Both the position numbers and the translations under genes were made by a program. The notes under the pieces are model-generated. The model saw nothing but the letters and a program-made list of their open reading frames with translations. It ran no database searches and had not been told where the DNA came from. From Mycolicibacterium sp. CBMA 226 (lineage in GTDB: Bacteria; Actinomycetota; Actinomycetes; Mycobacteriales; Mycobacteriaceae), in contig NZ_VTGY01000035.1 in assembly GCF_009729075.1 (NCBI RefSeq), positions 62,001 to 126,000 of the forward strand: a stretch of DNA of 64,000 nt. The letters are read 5' to 3'. Each line of letters starts with the position of its first letter. Position 1 is the stretch's first letter. Positions 41,658 through 48,836 of this stretch are shown one piece after another.

Positions 41658-42509
41658 ATGACAGCACGCGAACCCGAAACCGGCACTGCGCCTGGTGCGC
41701 TGCGCGCGCTCGCCGAGCAGCTTGCGATCGAGGCCGCCGCGTTCGTCCGTCGGCGCCGCGGTGAGGTTTTCGCCGGGCCCCGGCAGGGCGACGGCGCGGT
41801 GCGCACCAAGACCAGTCCGACCGATCCGGTCACCGTGGTGGACACCGAGACCGAGCGACTGCTGCGGGAGCGGCTGGCGGCGTTGCGGCCCGACGACGCG
41901 ATCCTGGGCGAGGAGGAGGGCGGCGCGGCGCGGGCTCCCGCGGGCGTGCCGGTGTGGGTGCTCGATCCCATCGACGGCACGGTGAACTTCATGTACGGGT
42001 TGGGCGCCTACGCGGTGTCGGTCGGCGTGCAGATCGACGGTGTGTCGGTCGCCGGTGCGGTGGCCAATGCGGCCACCGGCGAGGTGTTCTCGGCCGCGCG
42101 TGGTCAGGGCGCCGTGGTGACCCGGGATGGCGCGTCAACGGCCTTGCGCTGCAACGTCATCGACGAATTGCCGATGGCGCTGGTCGCGACCGGGTTCGCG
42201 TACGCGCGCGAGCGACGGCGGCACCAGGCCGGCGCGGTGGCCGAGCTCCTGGCCGAGGTGCGCGACATCCGCCGGGTCGGCTCGTGCGCCCTCGACCTGT
42301 GCATGGTGGCCGCCGGCCGGCTCGACGCCTACTTCGAATCCGGTGTGCACGTGTGGGATTGGGCGGCAGCCGCCCTGGTCGCCGAGGAGGCGGGTGCGGT
42401 GGTCCGGCTGCCGATGCCCGGCGCGGACGACGACGATCTGGTCGTCGCCGCGGCACCCGGGGTCGCCGCGGCGCTCACCGCGCAGCTGGCGCGGGTCGGC
42501 TATCGCTAG
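41658..42509 (+). CDS. suhB: inositol-1-monophosphatase SuhB
   Basis: This 283-residue Mg-dependent phosphatase supplies inositol for phosphatidylinositol, mycothiol and lipoarabinomannan. Metal ligands are in GEEEGG (about 84-89) and LDPIDGTVNF (102-111). The second family signature VWDWAAAALVAEEAGA is near residues 230-245. The start ATG lacks a clear ribosome-binding site. It is divergent from ppgK by 71 bases and converges directly on cei (adjacent stops, no gap). Confidence 0.94.
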   Translation: MTAREPETGTAPGALRALAEQLAIEAAAFVRRRRGEVFAGPRQGDGAVRTKTSPTDPVTVVDTETERLLRERLAALRPDDAILGEEEGGAARAPAGVPVWVLDPIDGTVNFMYGLGAYAVSVGVQIDGVSVAGAVANAATGEVFSAARGQGAVVTRDGASTALRCNVIDELPMALVATGFAYARERRRHQAGAVAELLAEVRDIRRVGSCALDLCMVAAGRLDAYFESGVHVWDWAAAALVAEEAGAVVRLPMPGADDDDLVVAAAPGVAAALTAQLARVGYR

Positions 42510-43160
42510 CTAGCAGGTCCCGCTGTGGATCTTCGGCAGCAGCGAGGTGTCGGCCGGCTGCGTCGCATCGGGCTTGAGGCTGGCCAGCATGGCCTCGATG
42601 TCGTCGCTGTGGGCCAGTTCGTTGAACTCGGTGCCGATCGCCAGGTCGACGGAGTCGTCGGGTCGCTGGTCCTGGAACAGCTGGGTGCACGGCGCCACGA
42701 GCCACAGCGCGGCGGCGGCGGACTTGCCGGCCGGTCCGAACCGGATCTGCCCCTGGCATTCCATCCGGGTGCCGGAGTACACGGGGTCGTTGCTCGCGGC
42801 CGGCTGGCTGAACCCGAGGTCACGGAGCTCGCCGGCGACCTCGCTGGCCTGGCCGCCCTGGCCGCTGGCGTTGAGCACGCGGATCTTGGTGTCGGCGAGC
42901 TTGGCCGGCACGACATTGACCATCGAGGACTGGGACACCTCGTCGCCGAGCCTGGGCTGGTTCGGCTCGGTGGGCGCGGGTGGAGGATTGCAGGTGATCG
43001 CCTGATGGATTTCGGCGGGCTGGTTGGCGACCACGAGCCACGCGATCAGCGTCGCCACGGCGAGTACTGCGAACAGCACCGCGGCGGGCACGTAGTTGCG
43101 CCGCCGGAACGGCCGGCCGTGCTTGTCGAAGGCCGTGCCCTCGGTGATTTGTGCGACCAC
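42510..43160 (-). CDS. cei: envelope integrity protein Cei (LytR C-terminal domain)
   Basis: Cei (Rv2700 in M. tuberculosis) is needed for cell-envelope integrity and virulence. This 216-residue protein has a cytoplasmic basic N-terminus, one membrane helix (about 27-45, AAVLFAVLAVATLIAWLVVA), and an outer LytR_C domain (about 90-190) with VNVVPAKLADTKIRVLNASGQGGQASEVAGEL. Four cysteines outside may pair. The GTG start has TAAAGT six bases before it on the minus strand, a leaderless layout. Confidence 0.9.
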   Translation of the reverse strand: MVAQITEGTAFDKHGRPFRRRNYVPAAVLFAVLAVATLIAWLVVANQPAEIHQAITCNPPPAPTEPNQPRLGDEVSQSSMVNVVPAKLADTKIRVLNASGQGGQASEVAGELRDLGFSQPAASNDPVYSGTRMECQGQIRFGPAGKSAAAALWLVAPCTQLFQDQRPDDSVDLAIGTEFNELAHSDDIEAMLASLKPDATQPADTSLLPKIHSGTC

Positions 43161-43166
43161 ACGTGC

Positions 43167-43172
43167 ACTTTA
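43167..43172 (-). promoter_or_regulatory. -10 element of cei (TAAAGT)
   Basis: On the minus strand TAAAGT ends six bases before the GTG of cei. No Shine-Dalgarno sequence is present. Confidence 0.5.
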
Positions 43173-43322
43173 GATGCCCCGCGGCCAGCATGATTACGAA
43201 GCACCTCTGGCGTGTGTGATGCAAATCACATACAATCGGCGCGCTTTCTGGGCACGAATCATTTGGTAGAAGCGTTCGACGCTGGTACAAAGCTCTGCTG
43301 CAAGGTAACGGAGGGGATGACC

Positions 43323-43625
43323 ATGGCTACCGATTACGACGCCCCGCGGCGTTCTGAGACTGACGAGGTTTCCGAGGACTCTCTGGAGGAGCTGAAAGCG
43401 CGACGCAACGAGGCGCAGTCCGCCGTCGTCGACGTCGATGAGACCGACTCGGCCGAAAACTTCGAGTTGCCGGGCGCCGACCTGTCGGGCGAGGAGCTCT
43501 CGGTCCGGGTCGTGCCCAAGCAGGCCGATGAGTTCACCTGCTCGAGCTGTTTCCTGGTGCAACACCGCAGCCGTCTCGCCAGCGAGAAGAACGGCGTGAT
43601 GATCTGCACCGACTGCGCCGCCTAG
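43323..43625 (+). CDS. DUF4193 zinc-ribbon protein
   Basis: This 100-residue protein is conserved across actinobacteria (Rv2699c position). An acidic, disordered N-terminal 70 residues precede a C-terminal zinc ribbon with Cys73, Cys76, Cys95 and Cys98. GAGGGG (43311-43316) lies six bases before ATG 43323. An ATG two codons upstream overlaps that site. The function is unknown. The shape resembles RNA-polymerase-binding regulators, but no such role is shown by sequence. A very long hairpin follows. Confidence 0.92.
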   Translation: MATDYDAPRRSETDEVSEDSLEELKARRNEAQSAVVDVDETDSAENFELPGADLSGEELSVRVVPKQADEFTCSSCFLVQHRSRLASEKNGVMICTDCAA

Positions 43626-43633
43626 GGATTCAC

Positions 43634-43686
43634 ACGCCGAATGGCCGGTCTCGCACGTTTGCGTGCGTGGACCGGCCATTCGGCGT
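43634..43686. terminator. long two-part hairpin between DUF4193 and DUF3093 genes
   Basis: A perfect 17-base stem (43634-43650 with 43670-43686) encloses a second six-base stem CGCACG/CGTGCG with loop TTTG. In total 23 base pairs form with a small bulge. It lies between two convergent stops, so termination in both directions is likely. Confidence 0.75.
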
Positions 43687-43700
43687 CTCCAGGGGCCGCG

Positions 43701-44192
43701 CTAGTGGCCCTGCAGCGCCGCCAGGACCCGCTCGGGGTGACGGGTGCTCACCAGCCAGTACGGCGTGGGGTCATCCGGATCGTCGAGGACCACGAGAATC
43801 AACGGCCCGACCCAGGCCCGGTGCACGACGTACGCGGCGGGGTCCAGTTGCCGTCCCAGCGCCGCGGACTTCGCCGATCGCGGCACCTCGGCCGACCGGG
43901 AGATGACGCTCGTCGGGATGTGTGCCGGTCCCACCCACAGCTCGGTCTCGGCATCCGGCCCGGCTCCCGTGCTCACCACGCGCAGTTCGATGCGTCCCAT
44001 CCACACCAGCGTCGCGGCGGCCACCGGGAGCAGGACCGCGAAGGGCGCCCACGCCGGCACACCCGACACGCCCTGCACCACTTCCAGCGCGATCAGGGCC
44101 GCCAGCCCGAAACCCGGTAACCACCACCACAAAGGCACCGTCAACCGTTCCCGGTAGCGGACGGTTTGGGTGGCTGCTCGTGTGTCTGACAC
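43701..44192 (-). CDS. DUF3093 membrane protein
   Basis: This 163-residue protein of the actinobacterial DUF3093 family has two membrane helices (about residues 20-40 and 45-65) and a soluble C-terminal domain with conserved PYWLVSTRHPERVLAAL. The GTG at 44192 is chosen because TACCCT on the minus strand ends seven bases before it and the usual N-terminus begins here. The upstream frame overlaps dut. The function is unknown. It is divergent from dut and shares a -10 region with it. Confidence 0.85.
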   Translation of the reverse strand: MSDTRAATQTVRYRERLTVPLWWWLPGFGLAALIALEVVQGVSGVPAWAPFAVLLPVAAATLVWMGRIELRVVSTGAGPDAETELWVGPAHIPTSVISRSAEVPRSAKSAALGRQLDPAAYVVHRAWVGPLILVVLDDPDDPTPYWLVSTRHPERVLAALQGH

Positions 44193-44199
44193 GCGGCCA

Positions 44200-44209
44200 A
44201 GGGTAGTCT
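44200..44209. promoter_or_regulatory. overlapping divergent -10 elements of dut and DUF3093 gene
   Basis: AGGGTAGTCT holds two -10 boxes: TAGTCT (plus, 44204-44209) eight bases before the dut GTG, and TACCCT (minus, 44200-44205) seven bases before the DUF3093 GTG. The two boxes share the base pairs at 44204-44205. Both genes would be leaderless. Confidence 0.55.
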
Positions 44210-44217
44210 GTGCGGTC

Positions 44218-44682
44218 GTGTCCACCTCTCTGGCGGTAGTTCGGTTGGACCGGGATCTGCCGATGCCGGCCCGGGCTCACGACGGCGATGCCGGCGTCGA
44301 TCTGTTCAGCGCAATCGATCTGGAACTGGCCCCCGGCCAGCGTGAGTTGGTGCCGACGGGAATCGCCGTCGCCATTCCGCACGGCATGGTCGGGCTCGTG
44401 CACCCGCGCTCGGGATTGGCCATCCGCGTTGGCCTTTCGATCGTCAACGCGCCTGGCACCGTCGACGCCGGGTACCGCGGCGAGATCAAGGTGGCGCTCA
44501 TCAACCTCGACCCCAGCGAGCCCATCATCGTGAAACGCGGTGACCGGATCGCGCAGCTGCTGGTGCAGCGGGTCGAGCTGCCCGAGCTGGTCGAGGTCAC
44601 GTCGTTCGACGAGGCGGGGCTGGCTGACACCTCACGTGGCGCGGGCGGCCACGGTTCCTCCGGCGGACATGCGAGTTTGTGA
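44218..44682 (+). CDS. dut: deoxyuridine 5'-triphosphate nucleotidohydrolase
   Basis: Dut removes dUTP and makes dUMP for thymidylate synthesis. The trimeric-type enzyme has 154 residues with all five motifs: HDGDAGVDL, PRSGLA, GTVDAGYRGEI, RGDRIAQL and the C-terminal RGAGGHGSSGGH, which closes over the active site. The GTG at 44218 matches the family start (STSLAVVRLD). The frame further upstream is not conserved. The stop overlaps the start of the next gene, so they are co-translated. Confidence 0.96.
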   Translation: MSTSLAVVRLDRDLPMPARAHDGDAGVDLFSAIDLELAPGQRELVPTGIAVAIPHGMVGLVHPRSGLAIRVGLSIVNAPGTVDAGYRGEIKVALINLDPSEPIIVKRGDRIAQLLVQRVELPELVEVTSFDEAGLADTSRGAGGHGSSGGHASL

Positions 44683-45428
44683 TGGTATTCGAGTTCAACC
44701 CCGAAGAAGACGGCCCCTTCGACGTCGAGGACTTCGACGACCCGGCCGACGCTGAAGCCGCCCGCCTGGACCTCGGCGGGGTTCTCGTGCCGGTGCCCGA
44801 CGGATCGCAGCTCAACGTCGAGGTCAACGAACAGGGCGTGCCCAACGCCGTCTGGATCATGACGCCCAACGGCCGGTTCTCCGTCGCGGCCTATGCGGCG
44901 CCCAAGACCGGTGGACTGTGGCGCGAGGTCGCCGCCGAGCTGGCGGAGTCGCTGCGCAACGACAACGCGCAGGCCCGGATCGAAGACGGCCCCTGGGGCC
45001 GCGAGGTCGTGGGCCTGCCGGTGCCGCAGCCTGGCCAGCCGCAGGTCGTGATGCGTTTCATCGGCTCCGACGGCTACCGGTGGATGGTGCGGTGCGTCGT
45101 CGTCGGCACGGAGGAGACCATCGAGACCATCGCCGACGAGGCGCGAACCTCGTTGGCGGACACCGTGGTTCGCCGTGGTGAGACCCCACTGCCGGTCCGC
45201 AGCCCGCTGCCGGTGCAGCTGTCCGAGCCACTGCTGGAGCAGCTGCGCGCGGCCGCCGCCCAGATGGCGCAACAGCAGATGGAGCAGGCTCAGCAGGCGC
45301 TCGAGCAGCTGCAGCAGCACATGCAGCAACAGCAGCCCGAAGGTGAACCCGATGCCCGCCGCAGCGAGCAGGGCTCGGCGATGCAGCAGCTGCGCAACCA
45401 GCAGATGGGCACCATCACAGGAGGCTGA
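44679..45428 (+). CDS. DUF3710 family protein
   Basis: This actinobacterial protein of about 249 residues always follows dut in mycobacteria. An acidic start (EFNPEEDGPFDVEDFDD) is followed by a compact domain (about 40-165) with WGREVVGLPVPQPGQPQVVMRFIGSDGYRWMVRC. The tail is Gln/Met/Glu-rich (about 185-240), with heptad-like spacing of a coiled coil. GTG 44679 or ATG 44682 starts it, both overlapping the dut stop. The function is unknown. Its end overlaps the convergent hydrolase by 14 bases. Confidence 0.87.
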   Translation: MMVFEFNPEEDGPFDVEDFDDPADAEAARLDLGGVLVPVPDGSQLNVEVNEQGVPNAVWIMTPNGRFSVAAYAAPKTGGLWREVAAELAESLRNDNAQARIEDGPWGREVVGLPVPQPGQPQVVMRFIGSDGYRWMVRCVVVGTEETIETIADEARTSLADTVVRRGETPLPVRSPLPVQLSEPLLEQLRAAAAQMAQQQMEQAQQALEQLQQHMQQQQPEGEPDARRSEQGSAMQQLRNQQMGTITGG

Positions 45429-46125
45429 CGGCCTCCCGCAGGGCGGCCACACAGGCGTCGCCGAGCACCGTCGGCTGTTCGCCCATCGCGTCGAGGGTGA
45501 CGGTGCGCAGCGCGGCCCTCGGGGCGGCTACCGCCCATTCCGCGGCGATCGCGACGGGGTGGACGGCGTCGTCGACCGCTCCGGCCACGCCCATCGGCAC
45601 CTGCAGCTCTGCGAGCTGTTCCCGGGTCGGCCCGCCGTATCCCGCCGCCTCTTCCATCGCATCCGGCAGGCCGGGCCACTGCGCCGTCCATGAGCGGGTA
45701 AGTTCGTCCGCCAGCCAGGCCGGGCTGCCTGACCGCATGCCGGCGACGGCCGCATCCAGCCCGGTCTCGCGGAGCTGCTGTGCGGAGTAGCGGGCGGCCT
45801 GGGCGGCCGGCGCGCCGTCGGAATCGCCTGTCCACGCAGGTAGGGCGGCCAGGACGGCAACGCACTGGTCCGGGTGCTCGAGCGCCCAGTTCGTCGCCAC
45901 CGCCGCGCCCAGGGACACCCCACCGACGATGATCGGGCCGTGCTGCGCGGCGGCGTCGAGCGCCTCGAGATAACCGGCGATCAGGTCGCCCGGCAGCGGC
46001 CGTGGGGCGATCACCACGGCACCGGCCTCGAGCAGGGCGCCGCCGAACGCCCGGCGGATGTAGTCGTCGTCGGATCCCGTGCCGGGCAGAAGTACCGCGG
46101 TCATCCCTTGCAAGTTGGCCGTCAT
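45415..46125 (-). CDS. alpha/beta hydrolase fold protein
   Basis: This 236-residue protein resembles small serine hydrolases. It has an LLPGTGSDDDYIRRAF opening, nucleophile-elbow-like GGVSLGAAVA (Ser near residue 90), Asp in VDDAVHP with the last His. The elbow GVSLG is GxSxG. The start is uncertain: ATG 46125 has GAGGG too close, and ATG 46104 has AAGGG. The longer frame to 46242 is not favoured. The substrate is unknown. It shares its upstream gap with an operon led by an ECF-type promoter. Confidence 0.8.
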   Translation of the reverse strand: MTANLQGMTAVLLPGTGSDDDYIRRAFGGALLEAGAVVIAPRPLPGDLIAGYLEALDAAAQHGPIIVGGVSLGAAVATNWALEHPDQCVAVLAALPAWTGDSDGAPAAQAARYSAQQLRETGLDAAVAGMRSGSPAWLADELTRSWTAQWPGLPDAMEEAAGYGGPTREQLAELQVPMGVAGAVDDAVHPVAIAAEWAVAAPRAALRTVTLDAMGEQPTVLGDACVAALREAVSLL

Positions 46126-46234
46126 CCCTCGATGGTGCCCGGCGGCCGGAACGGCGCTCACAAGGGGGTCGACCGGGGTGTGCGGTCCGGTGAGTGGGAT
46201 AACGAAGATATATCCCGCGCCGAAATGGCGAATC

Positions 46235-46260
46235 GGAACCAAGAGGTCTAGCGTGACGTT
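46235..46260 (+). promoter_or_regulatory. ECF (SigE/SigH-type) promoter of the OB-fold/DUF3159 operon
   Basis: GGAAC (46235-46239), 17 bases, then CGTT (46257-46260). The spacing and both elements match the sigB promoter in this window. The leader would be about 45 bases, with an AGGAGAG site before the ATG at 46311. Confidence 0.65.
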
Positions 46261-46310
46261 GGTTAGATAGCGGGTCCACGGTGGATTCGCACCAAGTCTC
46301 AGGAGAGACC

Positions 46311-46682
46311 ATGGCTACGGCGGAAGGCTATTTGCGCCGACTCACCCGGCGGCTTACCGAGGACCTCGAACAGAGTGATGTCCAGGAGCTGAACGACGAG
46401 GCCCTGAACACCGGCGCCATGCGGGCGGTGGACTGTACGCGCGGACAAGAAGTGACGATGGTCGGCACGCTGCGGTGTGTCGAGACCAACGGCAAGGGTT
46501 GTTCGGGTGGCGTACGGGCCGAGCTGTTCGATGGCACCGACACGGTCACGCTGGTCTGGTTGGGTCAGCGGCGCATTCCAGGCATCGAATCCGGGCGCAC
46601 CCTGCGGGTGCACGGACGGCTGGGCAACTTGGACAGCGGGGCCAAAGCGATCTACAACCCCCATTACGAGATTCAGAAGTGA
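46311..46682 (+). CDS. OB-fold nucleic-acid-binding protein
   Basis: This 123-residue protein (Rv2694c position) has an OB-fold (about residues 45-120): VTMVGTLRCVETNGKGCSGGVRAELFDGTDTVTLVWLGQRRIPGIESGRTLRVHGRL. This is the RecG/tRNA-anticodon-binding type seen in nucleic-acid binders. AGGAGAG (46301-46307) supports the ATG. It is the first gene of a two-gene operon, since its stop overlaps the next start. A SigE/SigH-type promoter suggests induction by envelope or oxidative stress. The ligand is unknown. Confidence 0.85.
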   Translation: MATAEGYLRRLTRRLTEDLEQSDVQELNDEALNTGAMRAVDCTRGQEVTMVGTLRCVETNGKGCSGGVRAELFDGTDTVTLVWLGQRRIPGIESGRTLRVHGRLGNLDSGAKAIYNPHYEIQK

Positions 46683-47395
46683 CTTTCCCCGATAAGGGGA
46701 CCGCGGACAGCGAGCCGGCCGAGGCGCTCAGCGAAGCCGAGATCGAGGTCCAGGAGGATGACGGCGACGCCAAGCTGACGGCGCACGCCCTGCTGGAGCA
46801 GATGGGTGGCCTCAGTGGCCTCATCTATTCGTCGCTGCCGGTCCTCGTGTTTGTCCCGGTATCCAGTTTTTTCGGGCTGACCGCCGCCATCTATGCCGCG
46901 CTCGGTGTCGCCGCACTGGTGCTGGTCTGGCGGCTGGCGCGCCGCGAATCGGTGCAGCCGGCGGTGTCGGGCTTCATCGGCGTGGGGATCAGTGCGTTGA
47001 TCGCCTGGATGGTCGGCGCCTCGAAAGGCTATTTCCTGCTCGGCATCTGGTCGTCACTGATCTATGCCGGCGTGTTCGCGATCTCGATCCTGGTTCGGCG
47101 CCCGCTGGTCGGGTACGGCTGGAGCTGGGTCACCGGGCACGACCGCAGCTGGCGGGAGATCCGGCGCGCCGTGCTGGCGTTCGACATCGCCACCGCGGTG
47201 TGGGTGCTGGTGTTCGGCGCACGGTTCCTGGTCCAGAACCACCTGTACGGACTCGACCAGACGGGCCTGTTGGGCGTTGCCCGCATCGCCATGGGCTGGC
47301 CGCTCACCGCGGTCGCCGCGCTGGCGTCCTACCTGGCCATCCGGACGGCCCAGACGGCCATCCGGGACTCCGAACACCACGTCACCGCGGACTAG
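46679..47395 (+). CDS. DUF3159 membrane protein
   Basis: This 238-residue protein has five to six membrane helices between about residues 48 and 225. An acidic cytoplasmic N-terminus (residues 1-35) precedes GGLSGLIYSSLPVLVFVPV, which is characteristic of the family. The GTG overlaps the stop of the OB-fold gene (GTGA), so both are made together, a constant pair in mycobacteria. It has no transport motif that I recognise. The stop overlaps the convergent ceoC stop by four bases. Confidence 0.85.
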   Translation: MTFPDKGTADSEPAEALSEAEIEVQEDDGDAKLTAHALLEQMGGLSGLIYSSLPVLVFVPVSSFFGLTAAIYAALGVAALVLVWRLARRESVQPAVSGFIGVGISALIAWMVGASKGYFLLGIWSSLIYAGVFAISILVRRPLVGYGWSWVTGHDRSWREIRRAVLAFDIATAVWVLVFGARFLVQNHLYGLDQTGLLGVARIAMGWPLTAVAALASYLAIRTAQTAIRDSEHHVTAD

Positions 47396-48051
47396 CTCGG
47401 ATTCAGCACCTGGTTGCGCAGGTCCTGCTCGACCTCGGCAACCGCGACGAACAGCAGTTCGTCGCCACCTTCGAGCGGCTCGTCGGACTCGGGCACGATC
47501 ACGCGCGGGCCGCGCAGGATGGTCACCAAGGTGGCGTCGCGCGGCAGTTGGAGACGCTTGACCGCCTTGCCGCCCCACGGCGTGTCGTCGGGCAGCGTGA
47601 TCTCGACCAGGTTGGCCTGGCCCTTGCGGAAACTCATCAGGCGCACCAGGTCGCCCACCGACACGGCTTCTTCGACCAGCGACGCCAGCATGCGCGGCGT
47701 GGACACCGCGACGTCGACGCCCCAGCTGTCGTCGAACAGCCACTCGTTGCGCGGGTCGTTGACGCGGGCGACGACGCGGGGGACGGCGAACTCGGTCTTG
47801 GCGAGCAGGCTGACCACCACGTTGGCCTTGTCGTCACCGGTGGCGGCGATGACCACGTCGAATTCGTGCAGCTTGACGGACTCGAGCAGCGACAGCTCGC
47901 AGGCGTCGCCCAGCCGCCACTGCGCCGCGGGGACGGCGTCGACGTCGATGTGGTCGGGATTGCGTTCCAGCAGCGTCACCTCGTGGTGATCGACCAGTTC
48001 CCGCGCGATGGAGCGGCCGACGGCGCCGGCGCCCGCGATTGCGACCTTCAT
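47392..48051 (-). CDS. ceoC: potassium-uptake NAD-binding protein CeoC (TrkA type)
   Basis: This 219-residue cytoplasmic RCK/TrkA protein has an N-terminal NAD-binding Rossmann domain with GAGAVGRSIA (about 7-16) and ATGDDKANV, and a C-terminal TrkA-C domain (about 140-215). It gates potassium uptake with CeoB, its upstream neighbour nine bases away. M. tuberculosis CeoBC controls potassium and pH-linked responses. ATG 48051 follows GGAGC. A longer upstream frame lies inside ceoB. Confidence 0.9.
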   Translation of the reverse strand: MKVAIAGAGAVGRSIARELVDHHEVTLLERNPDHIDVDAVPAAQWRLGDACELSLLESVKLHEFDVVIAATGDDKANVVVSLLAKTEFAVPRVVARVNDPRNEWLFDDSWGVDVAVSTPRMLASLVEEAVSVGDLVRLMSFRKGQANLVEITLPDDTPWGGKAVKRLQLPRDATLVTILRGPRVIVPESDEPLEGGDELLFVAVAEVEQDLRNQVLNPS

Positions 48052-48059
48052 GTGCGCTC

Positions 48060-48734
48060 CTAGTGGCTTTCGACGTCGTCGCCGGGGGGCAGTGAGGCGA
48101 TGGCGATGGCTTCGGCGACGCGGCCCGACACCGCGGCCATGTACACCTGATCGCCGGCCTGGATGACGGTCTTGGCGTCCGGCAGCACGCCGCTGCCGAA
48201 CCGGATGAGGAACGCGACGCGGCCACCGGTCGCGCCTTCGAGCGCGGTGACGCGGTAGCCCACCCAGTCTTCGTGCAGGGACAGTTCGGTGACACCGACG
48301 TTGCCCGACGGGTCCCGCCACTTGGTGGTCTCGGTCTCGCGGGTGAGCAGATTCAGCAACCGGTCGGTGGTCCACGGCACGGTCGCGATGGTGGGGATAC
48401 CCAGGCGCTCGTACACGGCAGCACGTTTGGCGTCGTAGATACGGGCGACGACGCGCTGCACGCCGAACGTCTCGCGCGCGACGCGCGCGGAGATGATGTT
48501 GGAGTTGTCGCCGGAGGACACGGCGGCGAATGCGCCGGCCTCTTCGATACCGGCCCGCTCCAGCACGTCCCGGTCAAAACCCATGCCCAGCACGCGTTCT
48601 CCGGGGAATTCGGGGGACAGCCGGTGGAACGCCGTCCTGTCCCGGTCGATCACGGCGACCTCGTGGCCGATGCGGGCCAATCCGTCTGCCAGCGATGCGC
48701 CAACCCGGCCGCAGCCCATCACGACTACTCGCAC
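48060..48734 (-). CDS. ceoB: potassium-uptake NAD-binding protein CeoB (TrkA type)
   Basis: This 224-residue paralogue of CeoC has GCGRVGASLADGLARIGHEVAVIDRD at residues about 7-32, SSGDNSNI, and a TrkA-C domain in the last 80 residues. The GTG at 48734 has AAGGA upstream and starts directly at the Rossmann strand (MRVVVMGCG). A longer frame is not conserved. The two proteins probably form a mixed ring on a potassium channel or on the divergently encoded APC permease. The latter is an inference from position. Confidence 0.9.
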   Translation of the reverse strand: MRVVVMGCGRVGASLADGLARIGHEVAVIDRDRTAFHRLSPEFPGERVLGMGFDRDVLERAGIEEAGAFAAVSSGDNSNIISARVARETFGVQRVVARIYDAKRAAVYERLGIPTIATVPWTTDRLLNLLTRETETTKWRDPSGNVGVTELSLHEDWVGYRVTALEGATGGRVAFLIRFGSGVLPDAKTVIQAGDQVYMAAVSGRVAEAIAIASLPPGDDVESH

Positions 48735-48823
48735 CAGCTGATCCTTTCTGGGCCGGGAGCCGGCCTCGAAGCGAATATCTTGCCTCTGCAAGTCCGAACG
48801 CTACAACCAATGACCCCGGGCCG

Positions 48824-48829
48824 TACCCT
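48824..48829 (+). promoter_or_regulatory. -10 element of the APC permease gene (TACCCT)
   Basis: TACCCT ends seven bases before the GTG at 48837. No ribosome-binding site is present, so the mRNA is probably leaderless. Confidence 0.45.
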
Positions 48830-48836
48830 TGGCTCC

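Noticed and set aside
48273..48836. N-terminal extension of the APC permease frame into ceoB
   Set aside because: The extra 188 codons overlap ceoB and show no conserved sequence. A GTG with a leaderless -10 at 48837 starts the family homology.
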